Shown here in pieces: positions 10,282 through 22,200 of a stretch of 64,000 nt of DNA (within the stretch, counting starts at the first letter, position 1; each line of letters begins with the position of its first letter). Source of the stretch: Endotrypanum monterogeii (Eukaryota; Euglenozoa; Kinetoplastea; Trypanosomatida; Trypanosomatidae); the NCBI GenBank assembly GCA_000333855.2, contig CM007319.1, positions 196,552 to 260,551 on the forward strand, read 5' to 3'. Under the pieces are notes generated by a model that did not search any database, was not told where the DNA came from, and saw only the letters and a list, made by a program, of their open reading frames with translations. The translations under genes were made by a program, and so were the position numbers.

Positions 10282-13200
10282 ATGCCACCAAAAAAGAAAG
10301 GCCACACTCTTGCAGGGAAGCAAAAAGTGTTTCGACATGCCGTCAAGCATGTGCGCCTCGGGCTGGGTCACACAGTCCTCGGCAATCTCAGCCTTGGACT
10401 CGCCGCCTCGAGTGTAAGTGCTGCAGAGGGCAGTGCGCTAGCAGGTCGTCCAGCCTTTTATGTCGAGCTCAATGAACAGCTGCTCTCGCACACGTCGAAG
10501 GACTTCAAGAGGTTCCGCTGGGAGGTGCTGGAGTTATGTGAAACGGATGCTCTTTTTCAACTGCACCACCGCCAGCTCGCGCAGAAGCTGCTAGTCTGCT
10601 TGATGGACCGCGGAGCGCACCGGAGCGACGAGAGCGCTGATGAGTCGACGAGCCCCCCAAAAGGAAAAAAAGTATCAGGACAAGAGCAGCAGCAGTCAGA
10701 TAGGTCAACCACGCAGGCGTACGAGGCCTTCGCGAGGTTGACGATTGCATTCGTACGAGACATGGGCAGCAAATTTCTTCCCTATTATCATATATTTCAG
10801 CAGGCCATGCAGGCTGGCATATATGATCGTACTGGACACTTAATCGTCGACACAGCACGACTGCAGCTGGTGTTCGCCGTGCAAGCCGCGTGGTGCCGCG
10901 AACTGCGCGACTGCTGGGACGATCCAGCTCAGGCCGCTCTCGTTCGTCAAGTGATCCAGCAGTACGTTGGGCAGTTGCACGACACGAAAGAGTACGTGCG
11001 GCGGCTGTCAGCGGAGCTACTTTCCTTTTTGTGTCGTCTGAGCCGCTCGCTACTCCCGCTGGTGGTAGAGGAAGCATGTGGTGATGTATTGCGCAGCTAC
11101 GAAGAGTCCGCCACCGTAGCAGCTGCGGCAAAAGCAGAGGTGCAAGAGAACGATAAAACGAGTTGTCGTGACAGCGATAGCGAGCATGACGACGACGACG
11201 ACGACATGCTGGATGGGGACGATAATAATGATGATGACATGTACTCTGCCGAAGCAGCACCGATCGCTTCAATGTGGGCGGACAGCGCTCAGCTTCTTGA
11301 CTTTGTGCGAACGACGCTACCCGATCACCCCGTTGTGGATGGTCTGACTTACTTTATCGCAGAACTCTTCCGGGGCGTGCGTGGCTCGCTCAGCTCCTCC
11401 TTCGAAACACATTTTGTGCGCCTCCTGTACATCTTTCAGCTTTCCTTTCGCCAAGAGGCGATCCCGGGCGAAGCACACTCCTCCTTGGATGTGGTGCAGC
11501 GTGTGCACCAGCTCCGACACCCACTTTCTCCCTTCCTAGACGCCGTGACTGAAGACAGGGCGAGGGACACCGCACTGTCTCACAACAAGGCGTGCCCGTC
11601 TGCCGAGCTTCACTCGACGCGCTGGTCAGCTGTCTTTGCTCTGTCAGACCACGGTGAGGAAAAGGAGGAAGGCGCGACTTTGCGTAGTGACAGCGACGTG
11701 CACGGAGCCCAGTATCTTCTGCGCAGCATTGGGGGCCTAGCACTTGGCAGTGCTGTGGCAACATTGCTGTACGAGACCAAGAAGCAGTCAGGTCTCACTC
11801 GTCAAGACTCCTCCGATGAGCAAGACGAAGACGATGTCGCTTTCTCGGCGGAAGCTTCGACGGCAGACAATGCTCTTTCTGTCGTCAAGAGCGCCAGCAT
11901 GCGTCCTAGTCACCGCGTTCTCGCTGCGGCCGTGCTCAGCTTTGACCCAACCTCCTCGTTGCCATCGTCGTCACAGTACATTCACTTCCTTTCTGCGGTG
12001 ATGCGGTCGTTGAACTTTGCACTGTGGGTTGATAGCCGTGAGTCAGCGTTGCTGAAGCATTTGGCCACGCAGCTGCTCGCTGGTCTTCGCCAGCGACCAC
12101 TCCGTGCGTCTTCAGGCTCCGGCAACGCAGAATCCTTGTTGGAAGTATCGGCTGCAACCCTTGGTCTCCTTTCTCCGCTCTGTCTATACCCATACCTAGG
12201 CATATCTGCGGTCGCCAGCGTCGATGCATCCCCGGCTTTTCTACAACTTCAGCAATTGTTTGTCCCGGTTGCGAAGGCAGCTGTGCAAGTGTGCGTCGAG
12301 GCATTCACGAAGGCGTCGCTCGACGTTGCAGATTGTCACCGAAGTGAAGAGGCGCAACAAATACTCTTTGCTTTCTCGCAAGACGTGCTGCAGAAGCACT
12401 ACGCCTTCGCCCTCGACCAAGAGCGCCGCATTGCTGAAGAGTGTGATGCGCGCGACCTTACGGGGGAAGGAGGTGCCACCCGTGGTGCTGGCGGCATCGC
12501 TGACCAGTGCGATACCCACGAAGACGCTTACGTGTCAGGGGGGGATAGCGACGACGACGATTCCCACGCCGCAAAGCGTGTGCAGCTGCGTAGCGACCGC
12601 GTGCGCATACCCTCCTACCTCACCCCATTCGCCCTGACCATACTGCACACTATTGGGACGGCCCTCTGGCACGGTGCGACGAAGGACGTACGCCATCTAC
12701 ACAGCGTACTTATCAGTGCAGCTCCCCTTTCTACCTCACCCGACGATGCCATGCTCACTGCGCTGCGCCAGTCAAGTGTGCGCCGCGCTGTGCTGCTAAG
12801 TCGACTGTTGCAAGAGCACACGCAGCACATGAAGGTGAGCCCCCTGCAGCAGCTGCTGCGTCTCAAATCCAAGCCCTCTGGAGCAGGCGAGGCAGCCGCC
12901 ATCAAAGGTACGTCTCCCCCTAAAGCCTCAAGTAGTGAAACATCGATGCGCACCGCCCTCATCTCAATGGTTCTGGAACTCCTACAGTATTACAAGGTCG
13001 TACGACGCTCAGCATCGTCATCCATGGTGTCGGAAGCAATGTCTTACGTGTCTTGCTCCTTGCCGCTAATACAAGTATTGGTGTCGACCGCGGGTCCTGC
13101 AGCGTCGTCATCGACCACTCCCGTGAAAGCGGCCCTCCTCAACCTCTTGCAAAACATCGAGGGACAAGATGAAGAGAGGGCGATGTCCTCTACAGCGACA

Positions 13201-16200
13201 GCGGAGACGCAAGTGGCAATATCGTCCCCAGTGCCTCGCGCCACTGCACTGGACCCCGCCGTCTATGCCCTCTACGCAGAGGTGGCGGCTATGCTCGTAC
13301 AGCTGAACACGAGGCCTTCCGCACGCAGTGACATTAAATCTTTGAAAAGAAGTGTCAAAAAAGGCAAACACGCCGTGGTAAACGGTGGGTGTAGTAACGA
13401 CGACGCCACACCAAAGGGCGAGCAAGATGGTCTGCATCACCTGTGCCGCACAGTGGCAGTGCTTGTACATGGCTTCCAGCAGCTTCGCGCGGCTGCGTCT
13501 TCTCACCATGCCTCAGAAAGTAATCAAAACCCTGTAGACGAAGTGGCAAGGTTCGCGGCCTCCACGGCTGCCGTGTCGGACGAGGCGCGTGTTCAGCTCC
13601 TGCACGGTGCTGAGGTATTGCTACACGCCTTGCTGTGGATGTTCAATCTCGACTCCAACAGTGATGACTGCGAGGACAATGCTGGAGCAAAGACCGTTGC
13701 GACCGTACAGATGCGTGATAAGTCAACGCCTTCCGCGGAGGTGCTCCCCGCTCACACGCTAACCGCTCTGCGAACCCTTCGTGCCGCACTGCCACTCACG
13801 CTTCACAGTGCATTTGTACATGATGTGCTCCTGGAGTGTCTCATTGCACCGATTGGTCATCTTCGTCTACTGGCGCTGCGGCTCCTGCGACTTGTGTGCC
13901 ATCCCTCGCTTGACGTGGCAGAGCGTCTCGTCGATGCCCCGGCGGTACCGCTTGACATAATTGATCCCCTGCTCAACGCCGCGCTCTTCAATCCTCTTTC
14001 ACATACGGGAAGTCTTGACGGCATGCAGCAGGCGCTTTCCCACTTGACATACCAGGTGGACTCGGGTGCCATCGTACAGCCGTTCCACCGTCAACTTATC
14101 GCGCGCACAATGGTCGGTTTTCTGTATATGAAGTTCACCGGAGCATGGGAAGTCGCGTCCAAGATAGTCTGCGCACTGGTTGCTCAAGAGCGCACGAATC
14201 TTCCGAGCGTGACAGAGTTGGAAGTGGACATCAGTCACAGTACTGAGAACAAGCAAGAAGGGCAACGGGTCGAAGATGCACCAGCAGATGTTTGCAGCAC
14301 CACAAGCCCCACTGCACACGGACAGCGCCGCGATTCCCAGTATCACCGGCAGTTGAAACCGGTGGTGTGGGATTCAGTTGTGTGCGTCTACGCCCGAGAA
14401 TTGATCATGGGTGATGTTGTCGGTACCGGTAGCGCAGGCTCACCGGGAAAAGTAGGGGGCGTGCAAAGTGAAGATCAGACATTTGCTGACGATAGAAACG
14501 ACTCAGCGATTGCCATCGCGTCCTACCAGATGCAGCTCGCCGAACTGCCGTGCTTCTACAACATCCATCTCAGCGATCAGCAGCGCCACGTCAAGGGTGA
14601 GCTGGTCAGTCGCGCTTTCTCCAGCACACAGTACAACACTGCAACAGTGACGCTGTTGGAATGTACGAAAGAAGATTACGAGGTGGTGTGTTGGGAACAA
14701 CACTGGGCAGCGTCGCAGCGCTACATATGCGATTCGAGTGACGCGGCGACTGGGCGCAAGCGGCTGCGAGGAATCAGCGCCACGACGGCAGCTCTGTACG
14801 CCACGTCAACCGACCGCTCGACCCTTGCCCAAACGTTTCTTTCCATGATGGAGGCGATGGTGAAGTCGGGCTCAGCAATCGACCGCAAGGTGCGCCTCGT
14901 GGAAGATGTGGTACTCGAGCTTGTTGCGGTGGAACGTAGCCGCCATCCAAGCGGTATCGACAGCTCTCAGCTTCGCAAGTTCGACCAGCGACTGGAGGTC
15001 GCGATGCGTGCATGCGCTGCGGCACCAAGTGGAATTCTGACAGCTCACCAGCGCAAGCGTATCCCCGCAGCTTTGCAGCGTGACCTTGACCTTCGAAATG
15101 CAGAGCTGCAGGGCGTGTTTCTCTCCTACCTCTCCGAGCCGAACCCGCGGCTGCAGCGCGTGGCAGTGGACAATCTCAAGCGGTTGCGTGTAGAGCCGTT
15201 TCACGCGTATCACGCAAAGCTGGTTCCATATTGTGACAGCATGAAGAACCTCTTCACCTTCCTCAGCACCTTCCATGTTGAGGGCGATGTGACGGCGCAC
15301 GACATCCCTGCCTACATATCGTCTGCCCTCTCCCTCGCGCTGCCAAAGCTTCTGACAAAGGTGTCCAAAGATAAGCTGAAGGATCAGGCCGTGTTGAGTC
15401 GTCGACTGATGGGCTTCCTCGAACACCTGACGCCGCGGCCGGCCGTGACGAGCAGCTGCGCTGGCGCCGCAGTGAAAGACCCTCTCGCAGAGGTATTCGA
15501 CCAACTACTGCATCGCCTCTTGTCCTTCGCCATGCCAACATCGTCGTCGTGCTTAGCCGATGACCGTGCAACCGCTTTCGACTTCCTCGCAAACGTGTGG
15601 GAAGATATTGTGTACAGAGGATGCGGCATGTCACCAACGAAAAAAGCAGCCGATAACACCATGACTGTGGAAGCCCACTCGGAGCCACGCCGACGCACCA
15701 GCCATCATGGAGTCCGACGCCTCGAGCGTCTGATGAAGCAACTTGGCAGTGCACTGCGACTACTGGAGGCAATGCTGCACGCCGTGGGTCAGCGTTTCTC
15801 TGTGTACGTGGGAACGTGTCTGAATGTTGCCCTTCAAGCCTACCTTGTCGCGTGCAAGCAGTCGCTGCGTGCATCAGTCGATGAGCTTCTCGCGAGCCTC
15901 TCCGAGCAAGAAGAAACATTGCAAGTGGAGCGAGCGCGGCGGTGGGCCGCACTACTCAGCAAATCGCTGGCCTCTAGCGCACTTTCAACATCGTTGGCCC
16001 ACGTTCGCCGTGCCGCTGTCACGATAGTGGCGCTGCTTTTTGAGCAGTTTCCTGAGCATGTCATGGGTGTACTGCAAGACGGGGGCGTCGCTAGCGTGGG
16101 CAGTGGCGCCGTAGGCAAGGGCGATACCCCATCAGCATTCTCCCTTCTCACACGCTACCTTACGATGCTGTTTGAAAACTCGAAAGGCACCACAGTGGAT

Positions 16201-19200
16201 AGCAGTAGCGGTGCCATTGGCAATGGCGCCAGACAACGCTCCGTCACACTCTCAACGAAAAGCTCGGTTACCCCGATACTGCGTATTATAGTAGCCTGGG
16301 CTCGCAGCCCAGTGCTTCTTCCGCTGTTCCCCGCCTATGCAAATATCGCAGTCGGCACTCTGGAGGATGTCTTCGCTGTGAATCACAATGCAGCCACGCT
16401 GCACCGCGCGTCTACGCAGACTCTCAACGAAGGTCTCCGCTGTATCTCGGAGCTCCTGAGCTGTGCCGATGAGCCGGTGAAGGAGCTCGCCGGGGCGTTT
16501 TCCCCTGTCGCGGCGAAAACGGGTGACGCACGCCGCGGTCGGCCCTCGACAACGACAACGTTTCGGAGCGTTTTTCTGGAGCAGCACATTGTAGGTGTTT
16601 TCACAGCCCTCTACACCCTTCTTACCTCTGGTGCTGTGCGGGAGGAGCAGGAAGTGTGTACGACGGTGACAGAGGGCAGTGTGGCGGCGCCGTCCGGGCC
16701 ATCAGAGGCGGTGGTGGTAGCACACAGGGGGCAACGGAAGTCAACACGTGCGAGTTCCTCCAAGAGTCGTCAAGGTGTGCGTGACCGAGAAAAGCCAAGG
16801 TCGATCATGTCCCTTAGTGTGTCCATGTGGCGAGAGGTTATGCACACTATTGCGCAGTTGACTCGATTCCTGCGTGTAGATTCGGCAACGGCGACGTCGG
16901 TGTCGTCAGTAGCCAGCATGTTAAGTCGCCTACTCGAGCTTGCACTGAAAATGGTCGCCCATCCTGTCTGCGTGATGGATGCATCTACCACGCAGTTGGT
17001 GACGAGCGTCGCCCAGTCTCTGATGGAGCAGATAGACGAGCTTGACCACCGAGCCCACTGGCAACCGCTAGTGCGGCTCTTTAACGTCGTGGTTAACCCA
17101 CACGCCCGCCATACCCTCTGCCTCATGTTGTCGGGAGCCGTGTCCAAGCTTCCACTGTCAAGCTCGTCGGTAACGATGTGCCCGTCGCGCATGGAGTGGT
17201 TCGGTCGCCAGATGGCCGCAGCTGCGCGTGCGGTCGCCTGTCTCAACAGTTTCGAGAATGACGAGACATTTGAACGTTACGATTTTGAACTGCGCTACCA
17301 CACACTGCATTCCCTCAACGATTTCTTCGCCCACTTTGGCAACTACGGTGCCCTACATCGAACGAATAATTCGAAGAGCGACAGCAACGACAAGACGGGT
17401 ACCAGCGCCGTGCGTATAGTGCGGGCGTATGATGGCGCGGAAGATGTGCGGCTGCCACTCGACAAAGAGAACGCACCGGTGCTCGCAGCGGAGGCAGTGG
17501 CCGTTCTGGCAGCAAACGTCGTCTTCTTCCTCCGAGACCCCGAGAATACGATCCGCGCACTCGTGCTACCGCTGCTTCATTCCATGGTGCGCTATGCCTC
17601 CGTGGGAGGCCAGCGCAATAGCACAGGTTCAACACTCACAGAACAGCAACGCGAGTACAGGACCCAGATGCTCGAGACTACTCTCCGCCACGAAGTTCTC
17701 GCCTCCCTGAGGCGCGGCGTCGTCGCTAAAGATGTGCATATCCGCTGCTCGCATATGCAAGCCTTTGAAAGCTTCGGGCGCTACTTTAGCGCCGAGTTTC
17801 CAAGCTTTTCCATTCTGTACTCGCCCAACACTGAGCAAAATTTCTACGCCAACGTTGGCCACGTCCAGCAGAGATGTCGCCTGCACGCCCTGGCGGTGCT
17901 GCGACAGCACGCTCCACAGATGCATGTCCGTGACGTGCTGCGCGTTTTTGTACCGTTTCTTATGAGCGCCGTAAAGGACTTCGCAGAAGGCAAGCGCAAT
18001 CAGGCCAACCTCACAGAGGGTCGTGCACGCGGCTACTGCGACGCCGTGCTGCTCACGATGAGCTCCATTGCCGCGCGCATGCCGTGGGCAGCATACTACC
18101 GCGTGTTGTCGTTGTTTCTCTCGAACGCCAATGCAAATGCCAACCTGCGAGCGACGATGTTGCGCGGTGTTGTGCAAGTGCTCAGCACCTTCCATTTCCT
18201 GGATGACACCGCGGAAACCGGCGAGGAAGGGGAAGAGGCTGAGGACGACGACGACGACGACGAGGTCAACGACGCAGACGCTGGTGTTCGGGCTGAGCTA
18301 TTTCTGAAACAACGCCAGTATCGCCACGCAAAAGTGATGCGGGTGCTCGAAGTCGACGTACTCCCGCAACTGTACAGCTACGTAGGTGACAAAGAAACGA
18401 ATAAAGCCGTCACTGGTCGCGGGACCGTCAATCAGCACAGCATAACTTCTGTGCGTCGTGAGCAAGAGCGCCAAGACGCCGCGGCGACACGCGCAAAAAA
18501 TGCATTGCTGCAGCTGCCGGTGGCCATGGCCATCACCAAGATTGTGAAACACTTCCCAGAAGACCGCTTCAACGTACACGTCGATCACCTCCTTGACGAG
18601 CTCATCAAGAAACTGCGCACAAAGAATGACAAGCATCGGGAGAGCGCGCGTCGCATCCTTGGCGCGATGCTCCAGGAAACGGGACCGTCCAAGCTGAGGT
18701 TTGTGGTGACAAAGCTGAAGGATAACCTCGTCCATGGCTACCAGCTCCACGTGCTGGGCTACACAATCGTGACGCTTCTGTACCAGCTCTATGAGCCAAA
18801 TAGCAAGCTTCTACAACCCTTCAAATCCTCTTTTTCTGCAGCGGGAAGTGCCTCCTCCCATCTGCCGACGCGTGGTAGTCTTCAGGATCCGGTCCAGGAA
18901 GCCCTTGAGGGGGCGAAGAAACAACACCGGCGCGACACTTGGTCACCACAGTCGTCGCACCGGCAGCGCGTCGGAGAGGCTTCGGTCGATGACGATGACC
19001 AGAACAGCGCAACTGCCACACCAGCGAGAGAGGTGGACGAAGACACCGCCGTTGAGCTTGCCGAGGAAGCACTTCTGCGAGAGCTCGGCACGTCCATGCA
19101 CGCCCGGTTCGACCACCAGTACGGTATCGATTGTCTTACGGCAGTGCTCGAGGAGCTGCTGCTCGTCTTCCTCGATGACTACCTCGGCGAGGTTGGGGTG

Positions 19201-22200
19201 CAGAAGGAGCAGGTGGAGGTGATGAGCACAATGGTCGAGGTAAAGCGCAACAGAGCGCTGCAGGGCTTCGCCTTTCTCGGCAAACACTGCGACGCCGCGA
19301 CAGTGATGGAGGCTTTCTTGCACCGCATTACATGGGTACTCACCCCACCATCCGATACCGCTGTCAGCGCAAGTGAACTGCATGGCAGCGCGCGGGCCCG
19401 CGCGCTGCTCGTCCAGGAAATGAAGAACAAGTACCTCACCGTCAGCAAGGGCGGGAGTGCGGATCTGGTTTTTGTGAATAAGGTCCGCCTGCTTGCCGTG
19501 CGTGTCGCGCGCTCCCTCATGTCGAACCCAACAATGTCAGTGGAGAAGTCCTTTGAGCAGGTGCGGCGTCTACTCGATCAACACAACCGTACTCGGGAAG
19601 AGAAAATCGCTGCGTTCGAGGCAAAGGATGGCACGCGTCGGATCCGCGGCAACGCACACCTCATACTTCACTCGGCTGACCGACAGAATCGCAAACAGCA
19701 GCTGGACCAGAACTACCTCGTCGCCCCTGTGCCGGAGCGCGTCGATGTAGATTTCAGCGCGCATACCGTTCTCGCAACGCAACAGAAGCAGAAGCTGAGA
19801 GTCTACCGCGGTCGATACGGAAAAGAAGTGATGGAAGCGGCGAAAAGCTTTTACCGTGAAGACCCTGTGGCGGCGGTTGTGCTAGACACACTGGACGAAT
19901 TCCTTTTAAAGTTCCTTCTCAGTGTACTGAAGCAGGTGTTAGGAATTGGCAAAGAAAAGCGCTACTCCAAAGCGGCCATGAAGCTTGACATGCTGCGCCA
20001 CCATCGCGCCCAGCAACAGGCGCTAGAAGCTGAGGATCAGTACGGTGCCACTTCAGACGACGAGGACCGCGTTGATGAAGCACGGGATGCTCGAGGAGAG
20101 CGCAGTCCGGGAGAAAATGAGGAAGAAAATGACAGCGCGTCGGACACTGCTGCGGTCGAAGATGATGAAGACGTTGACGGGCTAGGTGCGTTTGCGGAGA
20201 CCCAGGCAGTGGCGGAAGGAAACTCCAAGAAGAACGCCCGCCAAGCACGTGACGGGGCGCGGTTGGCGACGACCCTCTTAGCGGCTGGAAGCGACCTCAC
20301 GGTCACGTTCACGCGTGAACACCGCGGCCTTCTCGAGTCGCTTGTCCCCGCCGTTCTCACATGCCTGCAGGGTGAGGGAAGCGACGCGGTTATCGCGAAC
20401 GCGCTCGACTGTCTGCTTGCGCTTGTCTCGCTGCGGCCACCGCTTGACGCGGTGAACGGCCTGCAGAAGGAGCTCTTCGAGACCGTGACCAGCTTCATCG
20501 AGCGCGGCTCCGTGATCAAACAACGGGCCATTCGCCTCACAGCGGCCATGGTGGCACACCAAAAGTACGTCGTTTCGGATGCGAATGCAGTTCAGCTCGT
20601 GAAGCTTGTCCGTGCGGAAGTGATGGAGAGAAACGAGTTCATGTCCGTTTCCCTTAGCCTGTTCTACTCCATCCTCGGCAAACACGTGCACATCACTGAG
20701 ATTTATGATCTGATGGACGTTATTACCGAATTGCTGCTGCACTGGAGCGCGCACCGCGTCATTCGGCGTCGCTGCATCCTCATTCTTGTCCGCTTCTTGC
20801 TCGAATATCGCTTGACACCAGAGAAGTTCAGGTCGCACATCGACATGTACTGTCGAAACCTCGATTATCCCGAACTCACCGGCCGCACCGCTCTGTTGGA
20901 GCTGCTTGACGCGCTCATTCTGCGGTTGCCGGCTGTTATCCTCCGTGAGGAGGCGCCGGTGCTGTTGGTGCCACTGGCCGCAACGGTAACAAGCAGTGAG
21001 TGGGTGGAGTGTCGCCGGCAGGGTGGCACTGTTCTCCAGCATCTGGCACGGTGCGCCGGCGTCGATGTACTGGCTCCTGTCCTCTCGTCATGGATGACTG
21101 CGACGCAGTCGCGGGCGACGCGTACCATGGGTATACAGACGTGGGCTACAATTGTGCCCGCCTTAGCAGAGTTCTACGAGCTGAATGGTGAGGAGAACAG
21201 GGAAGAGGATGACAGCGACGCAGACGCGGCAACTCTGACGGCGCAGAACCGTGCCGCCTTCCAGGCCTGTTGCGCGTGGTCGATCCAAGCTGTTCTTGAT
21301 GGCTGCTTGTTCAATCAACTGGCCGCAGCACGCCGAAATAAAAGGCTTGATCAGCTCTCAGCCAAGTCGCGTGAAAAGGTAGAATTGGATGGGTGGGCAT
21401 ACATATTTTATAGCTTACGCGCTGCCGAGGCGATGTTGACAAGCTTGCCAGACGAGCTCTACCCTCTCTTGGCACCACGGTTGCTACCTCACATCAGCGA
21501 GGTGCTCATCGTCCACACACACCCATGGGTGCGAGCTGCGGCGATGCGAGTGTTGAGACATTATCTCTACACCTTCGTGGAACACCGCTGTCAGTACCTT
21601 CAAGAGGATGTCTGGCAAGCGCTGGCGGTTCAGGGGGCGGACAGTGGCATCGTGGACGAAAACGCTGCAGCGAGTCCAGACGGCAGCAGCGACGTCTCAC
21701 TGCTTTTTATTACCGAGGAAGCCAGCGTGCACTCGAAGGTCGCCGACGCACACGCCCTACAGAACCTACAATCCCTCTCCAGTCTCCTGAAGCGCATCCT
21801 GGGTCTCGTTAGCACATCCGATGTGGCTATGGAGACGTACAACGCCCACCGCGCCATTTCCAACCCGACTCGAAGCGAGCTGCTCAAGGTAGTCGTCTAC
21901 CTATTGCGATCCCAGGCCCAACTAGCGCTCCTCGCACTAACCCGCGCCGCTGCGACGAAGCGTCAGCGCCACCACCGGGGTGTTCAGCAGCGTGTGCGCA
22001 CCCTGTACTCATCACTGCAGCATCAGCTCCGCTCCCTGACAACGCCAGTGGTGCAGCAGGGAAGTCTTGTGAACTACATGGTCCGCAGCACCACGCTGCT
22101 TCAGCTATTTGGCGGCTGGATGTCGGTGCTACCACACGAGTTGCCAAACATCGCCCATGACAACGCAGATATGTGCGCAGAAAAAGTCCTTTACAATGCA